Shown: positions 32,293 through 45,094, numbered from the stretch's first letter. The stretch is 64,000 nucleotides of DNA from Bactericera cockerelli (GCA_024516035.1 CM044957.1:5538374-5602373); one strand, 5' to 3'. The notes: generated from the sequence alone by a model not told the origin. Program-made: numbers and translations.

Positions 32293-33479
32293 AGTCTACA
32301 CCTTGCACTGGGTCTTGGTCTCGTACGAAATCCTTCAATATTAATTCTATGAGGCCCGACCTTGCCGGACCCAAATTGAATTGAGAACAAAAGTTGGACA
32401 CCACTGCAGTACCTGAGTGTGTCCTGACTTATCGATGCAGTAATGGGTTTAAGAGATATTACATTCAGAAGAGTAAGTGTTCCTCGTACCAGGTTGTTAC
32501 GCCAGTAAGGTGCAACCATCTTCAGTGCAAAACTTTCTGAGTTTCACTTTATGTATTGCTTTCTATACGAGTGGACTTGGCTGAAAGTTTAGTGTGAAGT
32601 TAAGTTTGGAAATCGCACATTAAAAACATCACTTTCTCAATAATCAGGCAGTCAGTCAAAATAAGTGAGAGGTTTTACTAGGTACATGAATATGAGCATA
32701 CCTGAACAGCTGTTTCGAGCTTATTGGCTTTCATCATAATACTATAGGATTATTTGTTTTAAATTTAGCTTTTTATTAAAGTTAACCATTACTTCTGTTA
32801 GACTTAGCTAAAATACTGACAATTTTGGCGATCAGACAATCACTGCCATCAGATTTCCTGATAAAGTTTATTACACATGTCTTCTCACTTTAAGATCTGC
32901 AATAAAGCCATACGATTAATAAAAATCTATTTAAATTCCTAACTCTTTTGTAGTTGGCACTGTGGGCAGTGAAGGCACTGTCACAATACCATGTCCCAAC
33001 TACCGACCCGTCCTGAGCTACTCTGAGGTCACACATCCTGCAGGCCTGCACATTCTAGAACATTCTCTGACGAGGCGGTCTGTTATGAATGTTGATCAGC
33101 TGTTTGCCTGATCCGATGGGGCAATTGAAGTCAATATTTGTTTTCAACTCCGTATAATTAATACCTAAGGACATTGGGACACATTATTTGGTAGAAGGTA
33201 CTTGAAAAATATTTTGCTTTCAACACAAGCTCAGACAAGTATGACGTTATGAAAGTAAAACACGTCCAGAAGTAACCTTGGAGCTTGGAGCTGGGAAGTT
33301 ATTTACTCAAATTAAAACTAACTTGACCCACAAAGCGAAGACACCCAATCACAACATTCTGATGTGTCATTGATTATTATGTTAAGACGAACCTGGATAT
33401 AAGACAAATCTTGATATAAGAGAACAATATCCAGGTCCAATTTACCTCTCTATAAAAGGGAAAATAACCCCTTTATCCC

Positions 33480-33920
33480 TTTTCTAAGAGAAACCTTGGG
33501 GTCGGCATTGGTCAACCTCTTACTCATCATGGTTGAGGTTGTTTGGCTCTGGCACTCCTAGTTCCACATTTTACGGCTGTATGCCCTTCGTCAACGCTGT
33601 TAGAGCGCCGATGATTTGTGTTATTTTCTTTTGGCCTGACAATGCTGGTATTCAGGTCCCCCAGCGAGACAGACAAGTGTTACGACTATAGTAAGGCGAA
33701 GAGAAGATGGTCAGAAGAAAATAATCATCATCATAGGGTGGCGTCATCGTGAACGATGGTAGCCAGACAGTGGAGGAATGGCTCAGCACTTCTACCACTG
33801 TCTTTGGCTAATAATTTACAAGGGCTCCCATAACCAAGCCAATGCTGGTCTACTCCCTGTTTATAGTCACCCAACCAGACTGCTGGTATATTCCCTGTTT
33901 ATAGTCCCCCAGCCAGAAAA
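33480..33920. repeat. Two adjacent dispersed repeats
   Basis: 33480-33690 shares TTGGGGTCGGCA, TTTGTGTTA and TTTTACGGCTGTATGCCC-like blocks with 29185-29380. 33730-33920 is the inverted partner of 8146-8325. Neither has a recognisable class. Confidence 0.65.
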
Positions 33921-34098
33921 AATAATATCACCTTATTTAATATACTACCCAATTAAGACTCATGAGCCCCATTATACTAGCAGTAAGCCCAAGACGGTGT
34001 CAAAATCCTAAATGGGAGGATAACTTGTCATTTCCCTCGCGACTTCCTTATCATCAGAGGCCAGACATACGTCTTGACGACTGAGCTACCGGGACTAG
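33920..34098 (-). mobile_element. SINE A, diverged
   Basis: Minus-strand copy with complement of GGTAGCTCAGTCGTCAAG at its 5' end and a recognisable CAGTATATTAAATAAGG-like tail; body shortened. Confidence 0.75.
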
Positions 34099-34379
34099 TA
34101 ATATTGACGGACTAAGAGAAATTTGCCCAATCTACGGATTCGCAACCATCTCTAGATAAGAGATTTGACAAGTTGACACATCTGATAAGAGGATATCTGT
34201 TGACACTATCGTAATATTTAATGGAACACGTAGCATATTTGCAATATCAATATTAGCAAAAGCATATTAGCAACACTCTGCCTCGCTATCACAATAGGAA
34301 TAATCAAACATTGGGCAATTGTTGTATGTTGTGATTTCTAAACCTCAGAAACATCATCCTTTTGTCAAAAACATTATTT

Positions 34380-34600
34380 TTTGTTTAATTTGGGTTTAAC
34401 GTAGCTTTCAACAGCATGGTCAGATCACTCACATCATCCTTTTATTGAGCTAATGTTTCATAAAGATTTCAAATTTCGTCAGGTCACTCAAGTTAAGCAA
34501 CGTTCAGCGAAGGTCGTAAGTAGCACTGAAACTGCCGTCCTCGTAATGCTGGGTATTCCAGGCCCCACCTGGGTGAGGTTGGTCAGGTTTAAATACCAGT
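34380..34600. mobile_element. Broken pair of 5S-headed SINE fragments in opposite orientations
   Basis: 34380-34432 is a minus-strand tail fragment (TTGGGTTTAACGTAGC). 34485-34595 is a plus-strand head and body fragment (TCACTCAAGTTAAGCAACGT, then GGCCCCACCTGGGTGAGG). Confidence 0.65.
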
Positions 34601-34607
34601 AGGTATT

Positions 34608-34684
34608 GACTAACATAATATGTTAGTCTTCCTTATCTTCATATCTTCCTTGGCTTAATCATATTATGATTAAGCCAAGGAAGA
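34608..34684. repeat. Two consecutive perfect palindromes
   Basis: 34608-34628 is a 10-bp perfect stem (GACTAACATA) with a 1-base loop. 34644-34684 is a 19-bp perfect stem (TCTTCCTTGGCTTAATCAT) with a 3-base loop. They lie between a 5S SINE fragment and a dispersed repeat. Confidence 0.85.
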
Positions 34685-34689
34685 AAAAT

Positions 34690-34915
34690 CATTTCATTCA
34701 TAATAATACCATTTTTATTATTATACACTTTATTAACAAGGAGGACATTAATATACAAATTACAAATCAATGTACAAAATTGGAAACAATATAAAAATAT
34801 AAATAAAAAAATAATAAAAAAATGGAAAAGAAAAAGAATATACACATGTCTTAATTACTAAAGGGCGGGTTTATTTCCTTTAGAAATCTCTAACCATCAA
34901 TTTCATGAACTCTCA
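34690..34915. repeat. Dispersed repeat with AAAGGGCGGGGTTATTGCC end, copy 1
   Basis: (ATT)n, CACTTTATTAACAAGGAGGA, A/T-rich stretch, then AACTAAAGGGCGGGTTTATT and an ATCTCTNCC end. Related copies: 15275-15325, 21665-21745 (reverse), 21945-22110 (reverse), 47030-47240, 48660-48840. Possibly the 3' end of an RTE-like LINE, with (ATT)n as its tail; low certainty on class. Confidence 0.6.
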
Positions 34916-35460
34916 AATTGATTATCTTCATTTTTTTTTAATTAACTGGTATGTATTTAAGAACAGTGTTTGTATTTTATAGGACCCTCTTTCGGTACAT
35001 TGAAGTGAAAGGACAACTTCTTTGTGTCTTTTCAAGTGTATCTGTAAGTGCCTGTTTTAAAACATTTATAAATGTATCCTTAAATGCATTAATAAGTGCA
35101 TTTTTAATGTAATTTATTAGTACCTATTTAAGTGCATTCGAAATCGAAGGTCTCTCTAATACACTTTGGTTTAGGTATACATAAAATTATGTACATACAA
35201 TGTCATACATGCTTCTTTAAGTGCATTCATCAAATTATCAGTAGATACCTCTTTATAGATTACCTCTCTTAGTTCGATAGAGGTACCCTATCATGTATTA
35301 GTCTGGCTTGACTAAATCACAAACCATGTTGCTGGACTGACCACCTTATTTAATAATAATTCATAATAGACACTTATTTTCAACTGCCTGATAAAACTAG
35401 AGTCCCTTACTCCCTTTATTGAAGCAGTTGTTTTCAATTATTAGGTCAAATTTTCAAATA

Positions 35461-36048
35461 CAGGGTGCGGCGCGGTAATGTCCCATTTTGAATCGCCCAG
35501 TGTGAAGCCGCACTTCTAATTATTACCTAGACAAGTTCAAACAAAGTTAGAAGATGCACAAACTACTAATTTTTTCGATTCAATTTAGCTCAGTTGTCAA
35601 AATGATTTAATCAAAGCAACAGAAAGCTTATTGCGTGGAGAGTTATTTTTCGAAAAGTTCCCAGGGCGTTTGATTTGTTTAAGAGGTGACCTTCCTTGGC
35701 CAGCGATCCCCGGATTTAGCTCCCTGTGATTTTTTCTTGTGGGGTTACCTCAAATCGAAAGTTTACAATGATCGTCCAAGAACACTTGAAGAGTTAAAAC
35801 ACAACATTCACCGTGAAATAGGCCGTATACCTGTCGCAATGTTGGAAAAAGTAGAGCGAAACTTTAGAAATCGCCTTCAGCAGTGTATCGACAATGACGG
35901 TCGTCATTTGAATGGTGTACTCTTCAAAACTAGATAAAATCAAACCTTACATATTTCTAGATGATAATTTATCAACAAGCATCAGGTAAGACTGACAGCC
36001 TTTTTTTAATCGAATATTCAAAAGGGGACATAACCGCGCCGCACCCTG
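35461..36048 (+). mobile_element. 588-bp mariner-type element with transposase remnant
   Basis: Terminal inverted repeats of about 32 bases with two mismatches, CAGGGTGCGGCGCGGTAATG at left, flanked by TA dinucleotides. Internally deleted: only the 3' end of the transposase gene remains. Confidence 0.93.
35686..35937 (+). pseudogene. C-terminal part of a Tc1/mariner-type DDE transposase
   Basis: About 80 codons with RSPDLAPCDFFLWGYLKSKV, then RPRTLEEL, IHREI, and RNFRNRLQQCIDNDGRHL before TAG/TAA. SPDL-(A/S/T)-PCDFFLWG carries the third catalytic Asp in this superfamily. The first two catalytic acidic residues, the HTH domain and a true start are missing, so it cannot be active alone. The frame to the stop is open, which suggests modest age. 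Confidence 0.9.
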
Positions 36049-36254
36049 TATATAATATGAGGAAAAAATCATGCACTGGGTGAGATCCGAACCACGCTCC
36101 CTGGATTAGCAGACTAGCGCCTTAACCCCTTGAACCTAGGAATATTGTGCTTTACACTCACACAATTATTAATGTTTATTGTGATAATTTAATACATTTA
36201 TTTTTATTTATCCATAAATCAATTCATCTTTCGTATTATTTTGCAGAGGAAGCA

Positions 36255-36452
36255 CTATAGCTTTGCTTTCAGCATTGCCTGTTTAACAATTCACTCGCCC
36301 CCTGGAGTTTCCAGTTTTACTATCAATCTTTTTTCAATTTCTTTCATCCAGCATTCTCCTTCTTCACAAAACATTCCCATTGTTTCTACTGCTACTGCAA
36401 CAAGCATCAAGCCTCTTGATTTTATACTTCTGTACTTGGCATGCTTCCTTTA
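36255..36452 (-). pseudogene. Second fragment of the same reverse-transcriptase-type ORF
   Basis: The minus strand reads AKYRSIKSRGLMLVAVAVET, then MGMFCEEGECWMKEIEKRL and a TGA, then more codons. AVET(L/M)G-W in front of a QRISLAIQRGN block is the order I recall for this family, so this would be the segment just upstream of the 8.8-kb fragment. A recollection, not a search. Confidence 0.45.
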
Positions 36453-37479
36453 GATAGCCACTTTGGCGGCAGCAACTGCTTTCTTTTTTGTGATTTTGGA
36501 CCACATCATGTTAAGTAACGTCGAGCTAGGCTAATATTTGGATTAAAATGGCTGATCGCGATAAAAGTTGCAATTTTTGTCCAATTAAACTGAATTTTTC
36601 AGGGTATTTTCCTTACATATTTAGCTTTCAATGGTTGTCAATGACACTTAATAGTATATTCAATACTCCTATGATTCAATAGTATATTCAATACTCCTAT
36701 GAATTCTTCCACCACCAAGACGAACACTCATGGACATAGAAAGTAAAGTAAGAATAGGTAATTAAATAACTCGAAGTCTTTTTAATTACTTTTCCATGTT
36801 GATCTTGTGAAATCAGCATTCGTGTCATCGTGAAGAACAAGATTCTAGAAGGAGAGAGGACCACTCACTCTGGTCTCCCGTGGTTTTCTCAAAGATCTCT
36901 ACATACATATGTAATATGTATAAATGTATATGTATGTATAGGTACAACATACATACATATATCACGCAATTAAGATTGACAGTTGAAGATTGAAGATGAT
37001 ACTGCGGTATCTCTTCGATCAAAGAAAAAATTATTTTTGAAAAAGGCCAAGTTCCAGGATTGCTTTCCAAGTGTCTGGCTGGGGGGGCGTTAAACATGGA
37101 GAAGACCAGAGAAGTGACACAAAAGTTAAATGAGGGGATCATTGACTGAAAAAACAAACCAAAAACACTGCTTTCTATGCCTTTCAGGAAATAAAAAGCA
37201 AAAAGGTGCCTCAGGCATCTCCATTGAAAAGTTCTCATTTGGGATCGGTAAACTTTTTCTTGTTTTTTTTTTTTTTTTTTTTTTTCTGGAAGTCAAATTT
37301 CGAATGAACCTACAAATACTTTAGCCAGATTTTATTATTTCAGCCAGTTTGTCCAAAAAAAATAACTTCAGACAAATTTGCCAACACAAAAATCACTCAA
37401 GCAGAAAAAAAAAACTCACACAAATCATAATTGGGTACACTTAAATGCAGTGAGATTCGAAATTTCTGGTAAGAAATGG

Positions 37480-38450
37480 GACTCGGGACACATTACTGAG
37501 AAGGATCCGGATCAGATCAATGAACCAATGTCTGAGTGGTATTGTATGGGACACATTACTGAGAAGAAACACGAGATCCGGATCAGATCAATGAATCAAT
37601 GTCTGAGTGGTATTGTATGGGACACATTACTGAGAAGAAACACGAGATCCGGATCAGATCAATGAATCAATGACTGAGTGGTATTGTATGGGACATATTA
37701 TTACTGAGAAGAAACACGAGATCCGGATCAGATCAATGAACCAATGACTGAGTGGTGTTGTATGGGACATATTACTGAGAAGAAACACGAGATCCGGATC
37801 AGATCAATGAATCAATATCTGAGTGGTATTGTATGGGACATATTATTACTGAGAAGAAACACGAGATCCGGATCAGATCAATGAATCAATATCTGAGTGG
37901 TATTGTATGGGACATATTATTACTGAGAAGAAACACGAGATCCGGATCAGATCAATGAATCAATGACTGAGTGGTGTTGTATGGGATATACTTCACTGAG
38001 AAGGATCCGGATCAGATCAATGAATCAATGACTGAATGGTATTGTATGGGACACATTACTGAGAAGAAACACGAGATCCGGATCAGATCAATGAATCAAT
38101 ATCTGAGTGGTATTGTATGGGACATATTATTACTGAGAAGAAACACGAGATCCGGATCAGATCAATGAATCAATGACTGAGTGGTGTTGTATGGGATATA
38201 CTTCACTGAGAAGGATCCGGATCAGATCAATGAATCAATGACTGAATGGTATTGTATGGGATACTTCACTGAGAAGGATCCGGATCAGATCAATGAACCA
38301 ATGTCTGAGTGGTATTGTATGGATGTATGGGAACACATTACTGAGAAGAAACACGAGATCCGGGTCAGATCAATGAATCAATGACTGAGTGGTTTTGTAT
38401 GGGATAATTCACTGAGAAGGATCCGGATCAGATCAATGAACCAAATCCTA
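37480..38450. repeat. ~71-bp tandem array with GATCCGGATCAGATCAATGA
   Basis: About 13 units of GAGTGGTATTGTATGGGACA, TATTACTGAGAAGAAACACGA and GATCCGGATCAGATCAATGA (the second given in part), with a shorter variant carrying ACTTCACTGAGAAGGATCCG. ORFs across it (repeating EIRIRSMNQ) follow from period and lack of stops; I do not call a gene. Confidence 0.92.
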
Positions 38451-39142
38451 TGGACGCGGATATGGGTGGTTCAAATCCACGATCAGGTATAATTATCTGT
38501 ATCACTTTCAATCTCTATTATACAAAAACTCAAAACGATGCCTGGCTGGATTCCTAATAGGGGATGTCTGATACCAATACCAAAATTACCACAGCCCAAA
38601 CGGTAACAGTTTTCGATGAGTTATAACAAAACCGTATCAAAAACCATCGACCCTGACTGAATCTTTGTTTGAATTCAGCTTCAATGCGATTATTTAAAGC
38701 TTGGTTAAATTTTCAAGACGTATAGAAAGTGAGGAATGTAAAGGTAACATAACTTAGCATACCTCCTTTTGCTGTCATAATTACGATTATGCAGTTATGT
38801 ACGAGTATATCATCAGTGTACTGATCATGTTTCATGCTTTTCAAGTACATAGTAGTAGCGAAATCAGAAATATCAAAATTCCGAAGCAGGTATTTTTTTT
38901 TTTTTTTTTTTTTTTTTAATTTTAACAAGTTAACGGACACAGCCCATGTTTATGTACAGGTATCTACCAAAATATCAAAATTATGAAGTCATGATATAAG
39001 TAGATATCAAAATTCTAATGTAAAAAAACAACAAAGTGCCGAAATTATGAAGAATCAAAATTTTAAGGTCCCATCAAAATTCTGAAATATGTACCTAGCA
39101 AATTATAAAACTCTGGGAGAATGCCTCGGGTGTAGAGAAGGG

Positions 39143-39413
39143 GTTTTTTTTTTAAGTGGGGTTTAACGTCGCTTTCAACTGCCATGGTCATATCACGACG
39201 GGGGTTTTACCCTCCATTCGCAGGAAACTCACAAACCTGCTACTCACATTGACCTCACCCAGCCTGAGTGGGGCCGGGAAAAGCCAGCGTCACGAGAATT
39301 AGAATTTGAATGGTCACCCATCCAAGTCTTAACCTCGCTGGATGTCGCTTAACTTCGGTGTTCTGAAGGGAACCGGTGTATTCAACATGCCATCGACGCT
39401 GGCTGGGAGAAGG
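39143..39413 (-). mobile_element. 5S-headed SINE, near-identical twin of the 1.6-kb copy
   Basis: Complete body plus head ending in the complement of GTCGATGGCATGTTGAATAC. It agrees without a visible mismatch with 1604-1823 over the shared part and extends further 5' into the 5S-like head. Confidence 0.9.
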
Positions 39414-39629
39414 GTTTAAAACTCATGTATCACAAAATTCGGGTCATTAACCAATTAACCAATCTCCTTTGGGAAATGTATAGAATTTCGGGTGAATATT
39501 AAAACAAATAGAACCATGTATAGAATGATGAGTTTTGAGGTATTTTTGTCATACGTCTAAAAAGGACTCAGCTAATTTTACACAAGTACCGGTAATTGTA
39601 TACATTTAGCGAATTCTAATGTGTAGGTA

Positions 39630-39998
39630 CTTTTACACTGGCACATGCCCACATAACATGTAGCTACTTTTACCCTGGCACATGGCTACATAACATGTAG
39701 CTACTTTTACCCTAGCACATGCCTACATAACATGTAGCTACTTTTACCCTAGCACATGGCTACATAACATGTAGCTACTTTTACCCTAGCACATGCCTAC
39801 ATAACATGTAGCTACTTTTACTCTAGCACATGCCTACATAACATGTAGCTACTTTTACCCTAGCACATGCCTACATAATATGTAGCTACTCTTACCCTAG
39901 CACATGCCTACATAACATGTAGCTACTTTTACCCTAGCACATGCCTACATAACATGTAGCTACTTTTACCCTAGCACATGCCTCTATAACATGTAGGT
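39630..39998. repeat. 37-bp tandem array
   Basis: About ten copies of ACATAACATGTAGCTACTTT followed by TACCCTAGCACATGCCT, with little divergence. ACATGT and TAGCTA are small palindromes in each unit. Confidence 0.93.
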
Positions 39999-40115
39999 AA
40001 AGGTTGAGGGGAGACTAGTGCCTTGATCATAGAAAGGGGAAAGTTATCCAACTGTTTCATTGAAAAAAATCTAGATTTCAATCTATATTTCAGGCAGAGC
40101 AAGACATTATATAAG

Positions 40116-41897
40116 ATCCCACAAAAAACTACCGTTAAAAAAGGGCCAAGTTCCAGAACTCCTATCTAAAAAGGTTTCGCCAATGAATGCAGTGATATCT
40201 TGTTAGCGGCCAAGTTATCTTGGTACTAAACTATTTCTTTTATCAAAACCCGTTTTCTGAGTTCCTAATTTTGTATTATTTTAACTGCGAACTATCTTCT
40301 AACTTGGCCAGTTTCGCTCCTTGTGATGGTTTTATTGTCATATTGTATAAATATAGTCGTAATATTACATACAACCGATTGCATAAAACTGGCCAAGTGA
40401 GAGGATAGTTCGCAGTTAAAATAATACAAAATTAGGAACTCAGAAAACGGGTTTTGATAAAAGAAATAGTTTAGTACCAAGATAACTTGGCCGCTAACAA
40501 GATATCACTGCATTCATTGGCGAAACCTTTTTGGATAGGAGTTCTGGAACTTGGCCCTTTTTTAACGGTAGTTTTTTGTGGGATATCATTACTTTTTGTA
40601 AATGGTTCGTTTCATAGCACTTTTCATTATTTTTTATTATAATTTTTAAGGATTCTTCACTTTAATATGCTCCCTAAAACGACACCGTTTAATAGCAGAA
40701 ATAGTGCGAAAGTGCCGGTTTTCAGATTTTTCCCTGTATTTTAACAGTAAACCCTAGCACCATGCAAAATTTCATGTTTGTAGGTAGTAGGGAAGTACCT
40801 TATAATTTATATACATAATCGTGTATATTTCCTCCCTAAAATAACACCGTGTAACAGCATGATATGTGCGAAAGTTCCGGTTTTCAGATTTTTTCCTGTA
40901 CTTTTACAATGATCTCTAGCACAATACAAAATTTCAGCTTTGTAGATAGTAGGGAAATGCCTCATAATTTATATGCATAATCGAGTATATATTTTCTCCC
41001 TAAAACGACACCGTTTAACACCATGATAAGTGCGAAAGTTCCGGTTTTCAGATTTTTCCCTGTACTTTTACAATAAACACTACCATCATGCAAAATTTCA
41101 GCTTTCTAGGTAGTAGGGAAGTGCCTCATAATTTAGATCCATAATCGATTATATATTTCCTCCCTAAAACGACACCGTTTAACAGCATGATAAGTGAAAA
41201 AGTTCCGGTTTTCAGATTTTCCCCAATATTTTTACAATAAACCCTACCAGTATGCAAAATTTCAGCTTTTTAGGTAGTAGGGAAGTGCCTCATAATTTAT
41301 ATACATAATATAGTATACATCCTCCCTAAAACGACACCGTTTAACAGTTTTCAAAACTTTTTCAGATTTTTCCCTGTACTTTTACAATAAACCCTACCAT
41401 CATGCAAAATTTCAGCTTTCTAGGTAGTCGGGAAGTGCTTCATAATTCATATCCATAATCCATTATATATTTTCTCCCTAAAAAGACACCGTTTTACACT
41501 ATGATAAGTGAAAAAGTTCCGGTTTTCAGATTTTTCCCTGTACTTTTACAATAAACCCTACCATCATGCAAAATTTCAGCTTTCTAGGTAGTCGGGAAGT
41601 GCCTCATAATTTTGATGATCTGTCAGTCAGTCAGTCAGTCAGTCAATCAGTCAGTCAGTCAGTATCAAAATCGCAAATTTCAAAATTATATTCCTCTGAA
41701 AGTTTTTTTGCATAGAGTCTTGAAATTTTCAATGTCTTTTCAATGATATTAGGACAATCTCTGTTCCAAATTTCATATCTCTATAATAAATTGAACCGAA
41801 GATATGAGGGTGTGAAAAACCGGGTGAATCGGTTCGTGTAAAGATACACTGCCGTGCTTGCTGGAACTTGGCCTGGCGCACTGCCGTGCGCTCAGAT
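40116..41897 (+). mobile_element. Composite element, copy 1: 5' palindrome, tandem units, conserved tail
   Basis: 40116-40584 is an inverted repeat with arms of about 200 bases (ATCCCACAAAAAACTACCGT ... complement) and a 70-base loop. Then come about six ~160-bp direct units (CTCCCTAAAACGACACCGTT, AAAGTTCCGGTTTTCAGATT), a (GTCA)n run at 41618-41662, and a tail ending CACTGCCGTGCGCTCAGAT. Layout (subterminal palindrome, central tandem units, fixed 3' end) recalls Helentron/DINE-1-type elements, but I see no decisive TC..CTRR ends. No protein is encoded; short ORFs in the arms mirror each other. Confidence 0.8.
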
Positions 41898-41974
41898 ACT
41901 CGCAAGTACTTGCTTAGAAACCTGATCATGATATAATATTTTCGATTACATATTAGGTACTCGTACTTTAAGTG

Positions 41975-42190
41975 TGCTTTGATTCCACTTGGATTTTATA
42001 TTTTGTTCTTATTTACAACTAGTCTTCTAATATGAAGTTCTTTAAATATACTTTGATTTAACTTTGATTCAACTTGGATTTTATATTGTGTTCTTATTTA
42101 CAACTAGTCTTCTAATATGAAGTACTTTAAATGTACTTTGATTTAACTTGGATTTTGTGTTGTGTTATTATTAACAAGTCTCCTACTATA
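41975..42190. repeat. ~74-bp triplication
   Basis: Three head-to-tail copies of a segment with ACTTGGATTTTATATT, TGTTCTTATTTACAACTAGT and CTTCTAATATGAAGT; the third is shortened. Confidence 0.85.
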
Positions 42191-43740
42191 AAGTCAATGT
42201 TATGTTAATTTTTAGACGTGGGACCAAGTTATAAAAAAAAAATCGAGAGGGAAGACCACCCGAGATATTTTGCGCTGTAATTGGTGAAATGTTCAATTTA
42301 AGGGACGGCCTTCACAAGTTCAAATCTTTATTGTAATCTTAATTCATATTTTGGCCCTGATGGGGTACATAGGGCCTATCACAAAATTTTGGGTGAATTA
42401 ATAGACATTTTGTAATTTAGTCGTTAAGTCTCAAAATTTTCGAATTGTTTGAAATAGGACATGCCTTAAACTTGTGAATCCTAGACACCTATTTTTGTCT
42501 ATGAGTGTCAGCCTTAGTCTTGATTTTGCCATTGTTTTCCGTCAAAGGTGATAATATGTGTCAGTTAACCTGAAATAATATTATGAATATATTTATTTTT
42601 TTATTTTTTAAATAATTGACATCATATTTTGATGATAAGATTGATGTAAAGGATATAAAAGGACTCAAATTTTACCTGGAGGTTCCTGAACGCGATGGAC
42701 TACCGCATTCTAGTGAACATGTGACTAGACGAAGATGAGGAAGAGGAACAGCCGTCGAATTGCAGAGTGGGAACGACGTCGAAACGAATTAAAAAACAAA
42801 ACACCAAAAATCAATAAACCAACAAAAAAAAAACTAGCGAAAAAACAGATCACTTACACGAAATGAAACTTTAAACTTTCTTTCAATATTTTCCTTTCAA
42901 ATTTAATAATGTTATTGCTATTTTATTATTTATTGTTCATCCTAAAAAAATAAGGAAATATTAGGTAAGTTATGTATGATTTATTTTGATTTCAAACTGC
43001 ACTATCGAGTTTCCTTGGTTGATATTCTTATCACTTGATTACTGAATGCTGGCAATTAAACTGGTACGCTATGCAGGTATTACTTACTAACTTACTTCTC
43101 TTATTCAATCCAAAACATAAGTCGTGATTGAATGTAGGCTAAGTACTTTCCTCCGCGAAAAAAAAGAGTTCGTAAATTTTTATAATATTTTAAGATAAAA
43201 AATAAACGAAATATTTACTCATGTAACTACGTATTTTTCAAATAACTTCGAAGCGCAGAATCGCATGACCCGTTTCATAGGAACTAGAGACTTTTTCCGG
43301 ACAATTTCCTGAATTTTCAAAATATTTTTCGAAAATTTGACTGAGGGAAAAACTTCGGTTATATTTTTTTTCGACTGCTCGTTTCGGACCGAACAAAAAA
43401 ACCTGACTGCGAACCGATTATATCAGAGCCAGGCTCCCAGGCAAAACTTGGTCTCACTTTTCTCCTTCTCCTCCCTCCCACTCTCCTGTCTACCTCCTTG
43501 GACTCAATGTGGTTCTTGTCTCGCGTACACTTGAGTGGTATTGCATGTCTGAACTGCACGGGACCTCATCCTTGATAAGGAGATTGATAAGTGGATTGAT
43601 TGATGGTTTAGTTATGTTAGATATGTGTAAAGTATGCAGAGATGGATACGCAATGGACTTTCTACTGTCGACGGTCTGACGGTGTATTTATGTTATTATT
43701 ATTATGATAAATAAATACATAAATATATTTAAATTTACAG
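42190..43740. other. Low-copy sequence without recognised gene
   Basis: One of the longer stretches without an identified element. 43340-43560 has ORFs on both strands, but with Phe/Ser-rich, splice-signal-free composition. I see no exon here. Confidence 0.4.
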
Positions 43741-43747
43741 TAATTAA

Positions 43748-43918
43748 AGAGCCCGGCTGGTAAGTAGGAGAACGGGGGTTCAAATCCCAACCAAATTCGA
43801 AACTCAGCCCACATCTTGACCACATAATAATACGTCTTGGGCTTACTGCTGGAATAATGATACTCATTAATCCTAATCGGGCAGTATAAAGTATAAATAA
43901 GGTACCTATTATTATTAA
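43748..43918 (+). mobile_element. SINE A, 5'-damaged
   Basis: A partly duplicated box B region (GGGGGTTCAAATCCCAACCA, then TTCGAAACTCAGCCC) leads into an intact body and tail ending TATTATTATT. Confidence 0.75.
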
Positions 43919-45094
43919 AGACATGAGCTCATTGGGTTAAATGGCAGATAATGCCTAAGATATGAACGGCATAAGTAAAAGGTAAGTTGAGTAAGTTCAA
44001 TACATAATATAAGGAGGATTAGGGATTAGGAACATATGGAAAAAGTAAGTGTATGTACCTAAGTAATTATAAGTAGTTATAAAGGATAAAATACTTACCT
44101 TTAAAATTATAAGTAAGTAAAAGATACTTAAAGCTCTCAAGGATTTCAGTTGATTGCGAGGAGCTTAACTTAATCCTGGATTAAAACCTAGTGCAGCGTG
44201 CCCGAGTCTTAATCCTTCATTATGTTTTGTGGCAGGTTACAAAATTCATTGAAATTTGAAAAAATCATTTCTATTCATTCCAATTCTTATTGTACTCATT
44301 TGACAAATTTTGAGGCCACATTGGACATATTTTGAGCACGCACAGCTCAGTAGTATGGCTTTCGCAACCCAGAGTCTGTGGTTCAAATACCCGAGACGAC
44401 AAAAAACGTATTCCTAAGTCCTAACGTAACCACTTGACCACCTCGTCAGCATCTAGGTGAACCACCATTCTCTTGTCGTGTAAAGATTTTGACTACTGCG
44501 CGTGAGCCAAAGATCCTGATTTCGATCCGGGGATGGGCAGAAATTTTTTGACAAAAGTTCTATTCCCTCCGAATACCTAAAGCTGACATTTTCGACCAAA
44601 TCCAGGCCGATTGAGATAACTTTATTTCTTTATTACGGGTCAAAAAGCTGTAAAGACGTCTCCTACTTTTATTTCTCGGAAGTAATAAATAAAAAAAACA
44701 CTCCCAGCCCTAGCTTCAAATTTGGCTCACCAACAGCTCCCATCACCACTATTGGCTGATGAAGTTGCAAATTCGCAACAACTCGCTAGACACGTAGGTG
44801 CGGTAGTTTGGTGTTCCAATGTCAAATGCAGAATTAGCAGGGCATTGATTTCGGCAATTACGAATTTATTTTTATTTAATCCAACGGGTCGACCGGTTTG
44901 CAATGTGTCCGATAAAACTGATCGTGCGACCTTGCTTGGAGATGAGTTGAGCAATAATATTTAACTTGCGATCAATAACAAACCCCTGTGCATACCAATG
45001 TATGTTCATTTCGACACCGAATATTAATTAATAGTCGCCAACGTGTCGACGGAACGTTGAACACCAATTCTGGCAACTTCACTCAAATGAACCA

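Noticed and set aside
37378..38384. Repeat protein gene (EIRIRSMNQ units)
   Set aside because: Frame changes between blocks, and there are no splice or start signals. Best seen as a young satellite.
40220..40480. Two 62-codon ORFs on opposite strands with the same N-terminus
   Set aside because: They are the two arms of the composite element's palindrome read from either side.
44722..44964. Overlapping ~80-codon ORFs on both strands
   Set aside because: No recognisable motif and no splice context. Length is within chance expectation for a locally GC-balanced stretch.
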